Below, piece after piece: positions 21,734-34,685 of a DNA stretch of 64,000 nt. The DNA lies in contig JAFFJZ010000002.1 in NCBI GenBank assembly GCA_018340375.1, positions 17,130,001 to 17,194,000 on the forward strand, written 5' to 3'. The stretch's first letter is position 1. Every line of letters begins with the position of its first letter. The notes under the pieces were generated by a model, which searched no databases, had not been told where the DNA came from, and worked only from the letters and a program-made list of their open reading frames with translations. Origin of the DNA: Gonatopus flavifemur. Lineage: Eukaryota; Arthropoda; Insecta; Hymenoptera; Dryinidae. A program made the position numbers and the translations under genes.

Positions 21734-23327
21734 CCCATTAGCGCCTGAACAGACACTTTTGGACACCAAAGTTCAGAGATTCATTGTACAATGAACTTGG
21801 TCGAAAAAAAATTCTTGAGCCACTGTATCCTATGTTTTGAAGGTCGCTCTTTCGAATGGTGATATTCAGAAGTCCCTGAAATGAGTTTTTTTGTGTAAAA
21901 ATTGCAAATTAAAAAAAAAGCACTGTTTTTTTTTTAAAAAATATTTCAAGATCATATGTTTGTTTGCTTTTGCATTTTTCTACATACTTAACACCGATAA
22001 ATATCGCGTCCATGGAACCTCAAGTAGAAGTTATTGGCTCAAGATTAATAAAAAAAATGTTTATTCCTACAAAAAGGCGTCCGAAACAATAAATTTTACT
22101 CTTAATCTTCAGCAATTTTTTTCTCGATTTCTCAGGACTTCAGGACAAATTTCCTAAGAACAAAAATGTCTTAAAATTGGTCAAAGAATACCCTCAAATT
22201 TTTTCAGACCCGTAAAAGAACATTTCTGATCTTCCGGAAAATGGAAAAATTGGCATTTTTGAAAAATTGTTTTCAAAATCTGAAAAAATTTGAGGGTATT
22301 GTTTGACTGATTTTAAGACTTTTTTGTTCCAACAAAACTTCGCCGCAAGTCCATAGTTATTGAGGAAAAAATCGCTGAAGTGTTTCTTAGGAGTATCGAA
22401 AAATATTCTCATTTGGTAAACTACGTGTTGACGTGGATGTGACATTTAAAGGAGTAAATAAGCAAATGACAGTAGTTCATTTACTTTTGATTACTTGAAA
22501 GCGTAGAATAGAAATACCCACCCAAGAATTACTATGATAGGAAGCTCCTAAAATAATACGGTGCAATATCGAAGTAAGGTGGTATATTGATGTGAACAAT
22601 GTGAAATATTGATATATGGTAAATATTTCTATGTGATAAATGTTTGATTCGATTGCAATATATTTTGATATTTATCACACACTAATAATTACACAATGAA
22701 AATGTTGAATTTGTAATTGGTGATCTCAAAAACCATTCAACAATTTTTTTCTCAATAACTATGGACTTGCGGGGAAGTTTTTTAGGAACAAAAAAGTCTA
22801 AAAATCAGTCAAACAATACCCTCAAATTTTTTCAGATTTTTTGAACAATTTTTAAAAAATGCCAACTTTTCCATTTTCCGGAAAATCAAAAATGTTCTTT
22901 TACGGGTCTGAAAAATTTTGAGGGTATTCTTTGACCAATTTTGAGACGGTTTTGTTCTTAGGAAATTTGTCCTAAAGTCCTCAGCAATCGAGAAAAAAAT
23001 TGCTGAAGATTAAAAATAAAATTTATTGTTTTGGACGCTTTTTTGTATGGATAAACATTTTTTTTTATTAATCTTGAGCCAATAACTTTTAGCTGACGGT
23101 CCATGGACGCGATATTTATCGGTATTAAGTATGTAGAAAAATGCAAAAGCAAACAAAAACATGATCTTGAAACCTTTTTTTTCCCAAAAAAACAGTGCTT
23201 TTTTTTTAATTTGCAATTTTTACACAAAAAAGACTCATTTTAGGGACTTTTGAACATCACCATTCGAAAGAGCGACCTTTAAAACAATAATTTGGTGTCC
23301 AAAAGTGTACGTTCAGGCGCTAATGGG
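21734..23327. mobile_element. 1.6-kb foldback element, piggyBac-like ends
   Basis: Arms of about 600 bp (21734-22345 and 22740-23327) are inverted copies. Termini are CCCATTAGCGCCTGAAC. The right flank is TTAA (23328-23331) and the left flank is TTGA (21730-21733), one base off. TTAA plus CCC ends fits piggyBac-like MITEs. The similar frames found in both arms are just the two readings of the inverted repeat. Confidence 0.8.
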
Positions 23328-23331
23328 TTAA

Positions 23332-24160
23332 GGGGGATAGCCACTGTGATGGCTCAAAAAATTAGTGATTTTAAACATTTTTTTTGATCGAGTAAATAGA
23401 GGAATTTTTGGATCGGGTTTTTTTTATTTTATTAAGTACACATCTAATAATTTTTCCACAAAGTTTCATTAAAAAATATTAAATAGTTTCAAAAATACAA
23501 ATGATTCCGTAGCACTTGAAAAAAAATTCCCCCTCCATGAAAATTTTATTGTAATCTGTATGAATGTAGTTATCGTTGTACCTAGCCGTTTATTTTTATT
23601 TGGATTTTTCACAAAATGACGACCGATTGACAATATTTCCATTTTTTCGACCTTACTTTTTTGGTTTTGTAACGGTTTAAAAAATAGTAACAAACAAAAT
23701 TTTCCAAATTGGCTACACTTAACCTCAACCACTACTAGGACGAACAAAACAAAAAAAATAAATTAGAAATCGGTTCATAATTGTTCGAGTTATTGATGCC
23801 GCCAGTTCAAAAAAAGTCGTTTCGAGAAAAACGCGTTCAAAGTTTTCAGTCCATTTCTCTCGTAATGAAATCATGTATCTTTTCAATTTTCATACCTATA
23901 TCAAACTATCGAGTCCTGGACCATATGACGGTTCTTCCTCTTCATCTCCAGGGGTCTTGTTGGATTTCTTAATTTTTTTATCAATGTTTTCGATGCGATT
24001 CTCAGCAGCTTTAATCCGGGCTCTCACTGAAATCATTGTAACATAATCAATTTTTGAAATATTGACTTGAAATTTAGTACACATATTTTTGAATATATAA
24101 ACTTTGATTCAAAACAAACAAACAAATTTTTTTTTTGACCAATCACAGTGGCTATCCCCC
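23332..24160. mobile_element. 829-bp TIR element abutting the piggyBac-like element
   Basis: Ends GGGGGATAGCCACTGTGAT and inverse ATCACAGTGGCTATCCCCC. Left flank is the same TTAA as the previous element, right flank TCAA. No transposase. Superfamily unclear; the flanks suggest a TTAA-targeting type. Confidence 0.75.
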
Positions 24161-24566
24161 TCAAGGTTTCTTTGGGTCTCTGCCAAATTTTGATTCGAGG
24201 CTTAGATTTTGGACATTTTTGAATTTTTCGGGGAAACCTGATATCTCGAAAATACTTTATCTTCAACATTCGGATCTAATACCATTCGCTAAGTCAGTTT
24301 TTCAGTCCCAAGTTATAACACTTCAAAATTGTTGGCATTCCAGGCAATTAGAATTCACTATATTAACTTTGAATCACTATGACTCCACAACGAAAATCGC
24401 AAGATTGGTTAGTTTTTTTTTTGTTGAAGATATGCCTTGATCTGACTGAACGAAGAAAAATTCTGTATGGAATGTTTAAAGTACAGAGTCTTTTCGAGAT
24501 ATTATATAGGTTTTTTGAAGCATTAAAAAGTGCTCACAATCTAAGACTCAGATTATTCCTACCGAA

Positions 24567-24824
24567 CCCGGGTCAAAAAATTTGAACGGTTTTTGTCCTC
24601 TTATTCTATTTTTAGGCTGATTTTGTCCTGATTGTTGAACAATGCGGATAAAACCCGTACTTTTTCATGTTTTCCATCTGAATTTCTCCTCAATCACTTT
24701 CATTCGTTGGAGGAGAAATTCAGACTAAAATTATAAAAAAAAGTACTGTTTTTGTCCGCATTATTCAACAATCAGTCCAAAAACGAAATATGAGGACGCA
24801 AACCATTCAAATTTTTCGACTCGG
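24567..24824. mobile_element. 258-bp foldback MITE (CCCGGGTCAAAAAATTT)
   Basis: Ends CCCGGGTCAAAAAATTTGAA and inverse AAATTTTTCGACTCGGG, with direct repeat AA on each side. The interior repeats GGTTTTTGTCC / AATCAGGACAAAA in inverse. Related ends occur at about 52565-52795. Confidence 0.8.
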
Positions 24825-24829
24825 GAAGG

Positions 24830-26348
24830 ATGTTGACACTTTCTGACTCACCCTGTAGATATCTAATTTCATTGACTCATAAAAACAATTGGTGATATCA
24901 TGGAAAGGAAATTCAGACTCTGTTAAATGACGAGGTCGTACAAGGCAACAACTCGCAATAACTCGAACCACGTGTCCTGTGACATATAAATACATGTTAT
25001 TCAATACGAACTATTGTTATTCTATTGAACTCCTTGACTCGTTAGTTTTCCTCACACAAGCTTATAAGTCTCAAGTGTAAACGAATGTCTTTCACCTACG
25101 CTGTACGAGACGCGTATCATAAATGCGAAACCACTAACACTTATACATCATTAAATACATATTATGAGAGTGCGATTACGGCTACATTCCACCTAGGATA
25201 TGACTCCTGATAGGAGGGATAGAGGATAGCATAGAAAGGCGTCTAACGAGTACAGACGCCGCATACGCATATAAGTGTACATATATATTTGTCTGTCGCT
25301 AGAGTAGATCACCTCGGTGCGGTGCATTAACCACAAGGATATAAGTATTAGTGAAGTTGTTATCCACTTTTATGAGCGGCTTTCTGGAAGGTTTATGAAT
25401 AATGTATCGATTCTCAACTATATAATGTCTAATATATTCATGTTTTTTATCGATTCTGGAAAAAGAAAACGATAAAGACCAATTGTTGGAATCAAAAAAA
25501 ATCCACAGTCTGTTCGTTCTTACCTATTTCTTACTTACTCATTTCATCCCAGGGAATCATATCAATATTCTTATTCTTCAAGAGCAAGAATTCAGATTGA
25601 GGGGTGTTGAATAGAGATTTTTGTGCGTAACAGCAAATTAGAAGTTAGTGCGGTTCATCAAAATACTTGGCTTGAATCCTGAAGGATTGCAGCACCTCAT
25701 GATTCCTTGTGATCATAATATTCCTTTTCGTATAGTAAAGTTCTGAAGAACTTATCGTGAAATATACTTATTTTCTGTTATCCCACTACGAATCCTTATT
25801 ATAAAATATTAATCGATACCCCAGCGCGTCTACTACTGTGGGCAAAAAGTAAGGTGAATTTTTAATTTAAACTTCGCGAGCTTGTTCATTTCAGGCTAGT
25901 TCTTTTTTTCTTAAGTTGGCAGGACTGTTAATGACATCTGTGCCAAATTTCATGACAATGTCATTATCAGCAGTCGCATTATGTCGAGTCTCATGATATA
26001 CGGAGGGAAGTGAATAAAAACATTCTCATACAAAATGGTAGCTGAGTGGCAAAATCGCTGAATCGATCATCGCTGATATTTTATTTAATCTTCATGTTTT
26101 CATTATATGCAATCCTTTCCATGTGCATATAAACATAATCATTACATTCCACTTCTTCTAGGGTATTTGAGACTTTTATCAACCGAAGGTTCATCTTATT
26201 CGGTATTTGACACTGATGTATTGACGATTTTGTTCATGCTGCGCACTAGACCCCAGACGAAATCAGTCATTATGATTTATTCAATCAGAATCTCATCCTA
26301 GGTAGCATGTAAACTGGTTACGAGTTTAAGAATCTGAATGAACTTATA
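24830..26348. other. Apparently single-copy, no gene recognised
   Basis: No inverted repeats of note. 25090-25340 has more CpG and ordinary composition (GAGACGCGTATCATAAATGC) and could be conserved non-coding sequence, but no exon with a domain is visible on either strand. Confidence 0.4.
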
Positions 26349-27452
26349 CACTGTAAAAAAATTTCACCGGAAAATTCCAGTACATGTACTGGAAGTCATT
26401 AACCTGTACATGTACCGGAAAATTTCAGCACATTTGTACTGCAAAAATTCAGTGCAAACGTTATGGAATTTCAGCATCAAAACTGGAAATTTTCTGAGCC
26501 TCAGTACTGGAATTTTTCAGTACACGAACTGGACTTTTCCAGGACATGTACTGGAAAATTAATGCTGAAAATATCCATAAAAATTGAAAAAAAAATTGCT
26601 CACGCAAAGTGATTTTGCAGGGTCCTTGTGTTCCAAGATGACTGAGAAACTTGATCGTTCATTTGGATGGACAGAAACTCATGTCTACCTAACGGGATTT
26701 GAACCTACACTTTTCTACCTGCCTACCAACTGAAACCTAAGACCTAACCGATGAGCTATAGCGCGACATGTTGGAAGGCCAGCTTGGGTTACTACTTATG
26801 CTTCATATCTAGAATACACAAGAGGATGAGTCTTGGAAAAACCTCATATATCAATTTTATTGGCTACAATTACAATTATTATTGAAAATCTCAATCAGGA
26901 AATTTTCAATATGAAGACTTGAAATTTTTCCTGCCAGAAATGACAAAGTCCAATAGAAGTAGAAAATTTCAGTGCAACAGTGATTAAATTCCGTTGCATA
27001 GCAACTGGAAAATTCCATCACACGACCTGAAAATTGCAGTTCAAAACCTGTATAATTCAATTGCATAGTAACTGGAAAATTCCATCACAAAACCTGAGAA
27101 TTGCAGTTAAAAACCTGTATAATTCCAGTATACCAACGATTAGGTTTTTTTTTCTAAATTCCAAATTTTTTCTCAAGTCCTTTTTGAGGGAATATTTTTT
27201 TTTGGTGCACAAGAACTATAAAATTGTAGTACGAGCCGGTAAAATTTTCGCGAAATCATGGCAAAATTTCAGTACATCATCTCAAACTTGAAAATTCCAG
27301 TACAATGACTGAATTTTCAGTTATGCTTGGTAAATTTTCAGTAACGTAACAACAAAATCTCTGTACATGTACTGGAATATCCATATTCCAGTACTAGCAC
27401 TGGAAATTTCCAGTCCAGTTGCACAGTAAATTTCCAGTTTTTTTTTACAGTG
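26349..27452. mobile_element. 1.1-kb CACTGTAAAAAAA foldback element, copy 2
   Basis: TA on both sides (26347-26348, 27453-27454). Differs from copy 1 by scattered single bases over its 1104 bp, so the two diverged recently. Includes the tRNA-like segment at about 26695-26780 (minus). Confidence 0.9.
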
Positions 27453-27556
27453 TACCCTTGTCTTGAGTCAAGTGAAAATTTGTTTGTCAATCTCATGAAC
27501 TTGGCTAACAATTCTACGAGTAGTTCAAACCGCTATCTCAAATAATCCACGTACTC

Positions 27557-28499
27557 CCCTGTCACGAAAATCCAGCTGGGATTCAACGTGGATTCCAGCT
27601 CCGAAATTTACCTGCGTTTCCAGCTGGGATTCCTCATGTCCAGATGTGTAACAAAGGACAACGTATGGGCAACTGCCCATCGGCTGTCCTTTGTTTCACC
27701 ATGTAACGAGCAATCGTGTCTAGTCCGATTCGAATTTCGCGCTATACAAATTTTATATATAATAAGTAAGGACTCCGTACGCGTGTACTCAGGTAGCACT
27801 CGTTGACTTGACGATCTCGATGTTAGACTATAATTGCTCTCTTTGCGAATTGGACCGTCGTCAAACACACATCGTCGTGCGAATTGTACCCACTATATTA
27901 ATACGTGGTCAGACAAATTTATACAGTACGGATCCTTAAGGTGATGTATCTTTTGCATTTATATTATATTCGATTATTTTATCAGTTGAATTCTATTTTT
28001 CACGCTCTCTTGAACGTTTTGTATAATTTTGCGTATTTCGTTTCGTATATAGAGGGTCCGTATATATATGATATATGTAAAGCATAAGTGATGCTAAATC
28101 GTGAGACATCACTATATGATGTGACTGGAAGTCGCGGATTGTTGAACAAAATAAAAGGAAAGAAGGAAACGTTCATTTCAACATAAAAAAAAAGAAAAAA
28201 ATTTCTTTCGATTATTGGATCAACCAACATCTGTCCACTTTTCCTACATTTTTCATCATTCTCATCTGGACGAGAGAAATAAAACTCTCAAAACCAATAT
28301 TGAAGAAGGACGAAGAATTTGTAAAGATGGTACTGATTCCTATTTCCAGGTGGAATCCCAGCTAGAATTTCCAATTCAACGTGGAATTCCAGTTGGAATT
28401 GGAAATCCCACATAGAATCCAGTTAGCATTCTTGATTTCAGGTGGAGTCATTCGGATCTGGAATCCACGTGGAATCCCAGCTGGATTTTTGTAACAGGG
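27557..28499. mobile_element. 943-bp TIR element (CCCTGTCACGAAAATCCAGC)
   Basis: About 50 bp of inverted terminal sequence, ending GCTGGATTTTTGTAACAGGG, with direct repeat TC on each side (27555-27556, 28500-28501). The outer parts are made of CCAGCTGGGATTCC words. The centre (27640-28330) has no recognised gene. Confidence 0.85.
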
Positions 28500-28872
28500 T
28501 CATCATATCTTCATCATATTTTCAGATTCAACGCTTTCCTGGAATAATCATGTGTCTCTTATGTGCCGGAACATGTCCAAAACATTATTTTTCCTCAAAG
28601 TAAACAGGAACAGTTGGTCTCGTCACTGATCTTGCCCATACTTGATTATGCATGTGTAACCTATCATGATTTATTTGTTACATCGGACACAAAATTGCAG
28701 CGTGTTTTCAACAACTGTATCCGCTTGGTTACTTGTGCTAGACGAGATGAATTTATTTCCCCTCATATCAACAGGTTCGGCTGGCTTCGGTGTAAATGCC
28801 GGCGACGGTATTTTTTAGGAGTATTAGTTTATAGCGTGCTTAAAACGGATACACCTGCATATCTACGTCACG

Positions 28873-30329
28873 CCCACATAGTACAGAATGTCTCAATGAC
28901 ATTGCCAGAATATTATATTTGATGTATGCAATATTCTTGAAAACATCTCAAGAATATTATCAGAATGTCTCCAGAATGTCTTATGTCACCATCATTGTGA
29001 CATTCTGGAGACATTCTGCAATATCACTGGGATGATTGTCGTAATATTCTGGAGACATTCTGAAATATTGATGAGATCATGTTGGGGATATTTTATACAG
29101 GAGAACATCTCATAATTACGTGCATTAAGCAGGAAAAGACAATTAGAACGGCAAAAACAAAGGCATTTTTCATGACTTTTTTTCACCTAGAAGCTTCTAT
29201 TTTATTTGAACAGAATTTTGCAGTGTTAATAATACGTTATTAAAGTATATTGAGGTATTTTTCTTTTTTGTTTTTTTCAGTAACGAAAACTTTGAATGCG
29301 TTTTTCCCTAAACATGTTTTTCCGAGTTGGCGGGGGTGATAACTAAAAAACCAATAATCCGATCGGGATGAGGTTTTGGAAACATCTTCGTTATTACATG
29401 AGCTTCTAGTTAAACCAAAAAAATTTGGTACTTTTGAAAAATCAAATCTTTTTTTTATTGCATAAATGACTTCAAAACAGGGGTGAATTGTCGATTTTTG
29501 CCTATTTTGCTCTGCCAAATCGCGAATCCTATATTTTTTTCTTTTTTTTTCGTTCAACTACGAATTATGAGTGTACTGAATTATGAGTGTAATTCCTTTT
29601 GGTCTTTTTTTTCAGATAAAAATTACGGTCAGCAGAACCCCCGCCGTCATCGAACTAGGTATTACTTGAACCCTGTGTCCGGTCGCCATTTTGTGGAAAA
29701 AAATTAATGAAAAATTACCTTGATATACCTGAATAGTATACTAATAACACTACAAAAGCTTATTCTATTCAAATGAAAAATACCTCCTTTCTGTCCTTCT
29801 AATTGTATTTCCTCCCTTAACAATTCAGATTGAAGTCCTCTGCAAATTGTGTACATAATATGATTTGGAAGGCTTTGTGAGAGAAATACACATTGAAATG
29901 TCGATTATTAGGAAAGTTCCCTCAGTGAGGATCGAACTCTAGTTCTCCGAATCATAGGCAAAGCCTCTATCACCTCAGCTAATCACTGAGATGACTTCAA
30001 TGCCATCAAAGTGCCACTCTGGGTCATCATAATAATGTGCTTCGGATAAATTCGTTCCCGTGGGATATAGACAAATCAAATTAGAATTCTCTGAAACTGA
30101 AATTGAATAGGTCGTGGGAGAGACGTTCATTTCGCCCTCGACTTGTAAATTTCATTAAGTACCGGGCCTGATGGATAAAAATTCTTATTGCCACATGAAA
30201 ATATCGCTTCTGAAATATTCTATATCTGAATATCTATGGAATCTCGTAGAAATATTTAACATAGAATGTTTCGAGTGAGATATTTGTGATATTCTGAGAA
30301 TATTACTGAGACATTGTGTGCTATGTGGA
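28873..30329. mobile_element. 1.46-kb foldback element inserted in the LINE
   Basis: Ends CCCACATAGTACAGAATGTC and inverse GACATTGTGTGCTATGTGGA. Direct repeat CG on each side (28871-28872, 30330-30331). The body has many GAATATTCTGGAGACATTCTG-like words. Sister element at 56401-57178. It contains a tRNA-like composite repeat (29885-30180). Confidence 0.85.
29885..30180 (-). repeat. tRNA-derived composite repeat, single-unit copy
   Basis: Minus strand has an A box (TTAGCTGAGGTG, plus 29971-29982) and B box (GAGTTCGATCC, plus 29929-29939), 31 bp apart, as in a tRNA-derived SINE. Homology to the 58940-59515 copy extends on both sides of the tRNA part. Here the flanking GGTCGTGGGAGAG unit (about 30040-30180) is present once. 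Lies inside the TIR element 28873-30329. Confidence 0.7.
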
Positions 30330-30975
30330 CGAGGTCAAATACAGTACGGAAATGTGTACTCGGATGTTGACAAGGACTCGCGGTGACAATCTATTCATTC
30401 CGAATTATAGAACCGAAGCGTTTAAAAGCTCCTTTCTTATATCGGGGAGCTACTTATGGAATGGGTTGCCACTCGATATTCGAAATGTAACCAGTATCTG
30501 TAGTTTTAAAACGCAACTGTTCGCTCATCTGTTAGACTTGCAGAGGAGCGAATAGCTTTTAATCCACGAAGGGGATCTACTTCGCGTGTTCAAGGTGACC
30601 CAAACCCTGCTGTCAACATATTCTTGCGTACTTGATATGTATGATGTAATGTCGATAGGTCAAGCTACGGTATACCAAATTTGCTACACTATTAATGTAT
30701 CAATCTTTGCATTACACTATTTCATTATTGTTTTATTTCTCACTATATCTATCATTAACATTGTATTGAGCAACTGTTGTAATCTTACTTTTTCTTCTTA
30801 TTTTTGTCCTATGTTCGCTCTGATGGGATTTCAACTTTAGAGCTTAATATCTATCTATCTTGCCTTGGAATTGATTTAATCTGCTGTTCTTAAAATTTCT
30901 ACGGCAAAGCAAAAACCCAGTAAATACAACATCTAAAACTTGTCTAAGACCGTCGTGTGAGACATCTTTCAGATA

Positions 30976-31138
30976 CCCAATAAACATGAACATCTTCAAG
31001 ATACCTTGAAGATATCTTTTGAAAGAAAGACATCTTTTAGATTTCTAAAAGACATCTTCGAGACTTTTTTGCGAGACATCTTTCAAAATTGAGAGATATC
31101 TTTTAGATATCTAAAAGATGCCTTTTTGTTTGATTGGG
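30976..31138. mobile_element. 163-bp MITE built of AGATATCT words
   Basis: Ends CCCAATAAACAT and inverse TTGTTTGATTGGG, TA on each side (30974-30975, 31139-31140). The interior alternates AGACATCTTTTAGAT words in both orientations. Confidence 0.8.
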
Positions 31139-31194
31139 TATTCATTAGATATCTCCCAGACAATGCTGTAAAAAATGTCTTATAGTCCAGTAAA

Positions 31195-31455
31195 CATCTT
31201 CCCCTCAACATTCTCAACATACATTATGTTCTCTAAATGATATCAGAAAGTTCTCTAATGCATCGATTTCGGAAGTCTTTCAGAGGACTTTTTTATAAGG
31301 TCTGAAAATTTTCCATGAGGTTTGAATACCAGAATATGATCCAAGGCAACTTCCTAATAATTTCCAGACCTCATAAGATATTTATTTCAAAGGATCCTGA
31401 AATCGACACAGCAGAGACATCCCTCTTATCATTTAGAGACATAATGGATGTTTGA
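31195..31455. repeat. Palindromic block, CAGTAAACATC / GATGTTTGAAAC
   Basis: Left sequence (CATTATGTTCTCTAAATGAT) and right sequence (ATCATTTAGAGACATAATG) are inverse, as are GATTTCGGAAG / CTGAAATCG. Ends are not resolved; probably a diverged foldback element. Confidence 0.55.
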
Positions 31456-32811
31456 AACGTCGGTGAAACTTTTTTCAATAAAAAGTTTATCCATTGCCCG
31501 CGATTTGCGACTACTTGCTTCCGCTTTTTTTATACGAGAAGGGCATCTACAACATCATTCAACTTTTCACAAGAATGTTTGAATGTTGGGGGGAAAAATT
31601 GTCACAGGGGAGTATCTAAAAGATGTCTTACGCGACAATTTTAGACAAGTGTTTATTTGTAGTGACATCAACATTTCCATTCTGTATTTCTCTTTATTAT
31701 ATTTCGATTGAATATCATCAATTCAGACCCTACAAATCTTCATCAAAGGAAGTAATAGCACGTACTTTGCAATTATACAGTACATTCCAAAGAAACACAA
31801 CATCCCGATCCCTTGATTTTTTAATGCAATTTATAAAAATGTTTATCATCAACCTCAATGAATCTAACTCTAGGTAGAAAGGAACTGGAATAATCCATTT
31901 AAAAACACTATGTTCTCCCAAATGTTCTCTTTGAGCACGACACTGCTGATCGATTCGAATGAATATGTTCATGGAATTGGAACCCCATGAAAATATACTT
32001 GTTGTTCGATTAATCAACCAGAGAGCTATCAATATTCGAGAAAAATGGTGTCGAAAATATCCAGGTAAACGTATCAGGATAACAGAAATGATAGCAATAC
32101 TTTTATCTCGAACGAAGAATTTTCCCAGTATTTTCATAACCTGATCACGTAAAAGTAATATCAATTGGAAATGCTGTTATATTTGTCACAATATTGTGAA
32201 AAGAGAATCCCGATTCGTTGAAATTTCCAAAACACTCGATAATGTTTTTCAAAGATATACGATTCTCTGTGATAAAGCGGTATTGCATTTCATACGTACA
32301 ATTGCTTTTTCGATAGATAGGAGTATGTTGATTTTCCACGAAAATGTGATTTTAACGAAAAATTCAAGCATTCGAGTTACAGGAGACCAACGCGGTGAAA
32401 GAGGTACTGACCGACATTTGTTATCCCGAAGGACTTCCGATTACCACTGGCATTTCACTCGTTTCTTCTTCTCCCTCTCTACCTCGGGATTTCCACCGGA
32501 AAAGACTCTCTTTCATTCCAGAAACGGGCATACCCGTAGATCGGCGGTCAGGAACGCGAAGCGTTTTCCATTCCAACCGTTGTCTCGCTTCATCCGATCC
32601 TCCACGATGGATTGAAGCGAGAAAATAAACGAGGTTTGGAGCATTTCGCTCAGATCATTCCCGTTACCGGGAGAATGAATTTCCCTGGTGATTAGGAGGC
32701 TATGTTATAATCAAGTGGGAAAAACTCTAGAACACCTGCGTGAAAAAGCTCTTGTCCGTTTTCTTCTTGGAATGTTGAATTTGACGGATGTGGAATTCAA
32801 TTACGTCCACT
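31456..32811. other. No gene supported; CpG-richer block at 32380-32700
   Basis: Overlapping long frames exist on both strands (minus 31730-32164, plus 32196-32615) but neither shows a domain I recognise. 32380-32700 is more CpG-rich than its surroundings (GATCGGCGGTCAGGAACGCG) and without repeat partners, so it may be old single-copy sequence. Confidence 0.35.
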
Positions 32812-33020
32812 GTGAAAAATGGTTGCAGCGAAGTTCCTCCACAAGGGGGGAAATTTTTCACCTCAATTTCGTAAAATTTCCACTCATTTGTGGAGGATTC
32901 AATATCCCAAAAGACAAAGAAATTCCTCAAAGTGGGAGAAATATCCTTGATTTTCTATGAAAAAACAATTCCCCTTCGATAAGGGGACGGAATGCACTAA
33001 GAGTGTGGAGAAAAACTCTC
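32812..33020. mobile_element. Relative of the CACTGT / CCTCCACA foldback MITE
   Basis: Starts CACTGTGAAAAATGGTTGCA and shares AAGTTCCTCCACA...GGGGAAATTTTTCAC with 3327-3577. The right end is worn. Confidence 0.6.
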
Positions 33021-34059
33021 TACAAAACTTGAGGGATCTTTTGACGATGCATGAAGAAAAAAACTTTGCTGTGACAGAAAAATCTTCTCCTAGAGCTGCA
33101 AATTTTTTAGCTATCTTGTGAGCTACAACAGTGAGTTTTTAGCCGTGATAGTGAAAAATATCGAATCTTCCAGGAAAATTTGTTCACATGTATCGCTAGT
33201 TCAGAGAGGAATTTGCTGTTGTAGTGGATCATGTTGCTCTAGCTGTGACAGCAAAGTTTTAGCTAGGTGACCAGCAAGTCCACTATCCCTAGCAGAAATG
33301 CTCTAGCGATTCATGGGTTTTGTAACACTTATCCAAACGAAAAATTAGAAAACTCGCCAGTAACTTGCAAGTTACTCACAAATGTCTGGTTATTCCGTGG
33401 GACAGGTGTTAAAAAATCAATGAATCACTACATTCATCCGGTTCGCTGGATCACCAAATTCTTCTTCTTCGTTTGATCTTGTAGACTTCTGTTATACGTT
33501 TCTTTGGAATTTTATCCAAAAAGAATTCAACATGGATTTCGAAAAGAGAGTTTTTATTCAAGTCGGAAAAATCAGCTAGGTAGAAGGTGTAAAAAATGAT
33601 CCCTATCTGACCAAAAATGATTCAATGAATTCTTTGACGCTTTTCAGGGCTCATCCAGGGTATACCAGACCTGAATGGATCTACAGATTCGGAGATCAAC
33701 GCCACTCATTTCTAGCCAAGTTGGAATCACTTCTCATTCATTTATTATCCTTCTGAAACATCTGAAACCTGTCTAAAAGATATCTAAGGCACAAAAGTTT
33801 CATTGGGACACTAAAAATCAGAGTTCAATGAGGTTGTACTTTCCCCAAGAGAACAGAATGCCCGCCAAATGTTCAATTAACATCGAATAAGCATTCGATA
33901 AACGTAAGGATGTTTTAAGAACATTCAACGAATGTACAGTGGATCTCAGGGAGAAATATTCTATTAAATCCTATTACGAATGGTGAAATTTCTGATTACA
34001 TATCATTGAATTTCATTGAAACCTATTCATTTTCTCATTCATCGATGCTCACCAGATCT

Positions 34060-34325
34060 AAAAGATTGAAAAAACACGCATTTCACTCCACTAAGTCTCA
34101 GAAGTGAGCCAGTCCGCTTCGAGTGGGATTTTCACTCGGTTTCGAGTATCACTCACTCTTTAGAATGAGAAATTGACTCTAGAATCTGAATGGCTGTGAG
34201 TTTCTAGCCTCAAATCTTGGAATATCACTCTAAAAGAGTGGGGATTTCACTCAAAATTTCCACAGACTCACTTTTGGCTGGCCAAAGAGTGAAATCTCAC
34301 TCTAAAAATTTTAGAACGTGGGATT
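34060..34325. repeat. Palindromic repeat of ACTCT / AGAGT words
   Basis: Runs of TTTCACTC and GAGTGAAA words in both orientations with text shared with the MITE at 45205-45429 (TGGCTGGC, AAAAGAGTG, TTTCACTCTTT). Ends are uncertain. Confidence 0.6.
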
Positions 34326-34685
34326 CTATGAATTATTTGTACGATGGATGCGAAGGTTCCACGAACGTTTGGAAATCTTGGTTCTCCTGGGGTTTTGATT
34401 CGAACAACGAGGTTCATCGGAATATCATCTCGATATTGCTTGGTATAGAAACTTCCCTTCTCGTATACTCCAGTAAAAACGTAAACACAACAGAACACCA
34501 TCCATGATGGATTAAAGACTGATTAAATACAAAGTATGTCTTCGGATAAACGTCTCAAGTATCGGATATGGCCTGAAGCTGTGCTTTGATGCTATGATCA
34601 GCGCTTGCTCACTCCATCATCTTGACGTTTTCACTGAAATATTGGGAAAGGCGAGGTATAATGTTCAAATTATACTTTAACTCCG

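Larger units (their letters stand above)
28523..30905 (+). pseudogene. 5'-truncated LINE reverse transcriptase, split by a TIR element
   Basis: Remnant of a non-LTR retrotransposon ORF2, plus strand. About 28523-28603 reads as the segment before the RT thumb (TLSWNNHVSLMCRNMSKTLF). After a frameshift near 28604, 28605-28872 continues with LILPILDYACVTYHDL, then RRDEFISPHINRFGWL. The frame resumes at 30332 (FIPNYRT, SGSYLWNGLPLDIRN, SFKTQLFAHLL) and stops at 30553-30555, followed by a 3' UTR to about 30905. This text matches the C-terminal region of jockey/CR1/R1-type elements. Removing 28873-30329 plus one copy of the CG duplication restores the frame. 5' parts are absent, so it is dead. Confidence 0.85.

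Noticed and set aside
21891..23227. Similar 88-89-codon frames at both ends of 21734-23327
   Set aside because: They are the same sequence read from the two inverted arms; low-complexity Lys/Phe-rich, no domain.
31730..32164. 144-codon minus-strand frame with a hydrophobic stretch, considered as a chemoreceptor fragment
   Set aside because: No receptor motif I could defend, frame open on the other strand nearby, no plausible splice partners.
32196..32615. 139-codon plus-strand frame
   Set aside because: Overlaps frames on the other strand; low stop density from local base composition; no domain.
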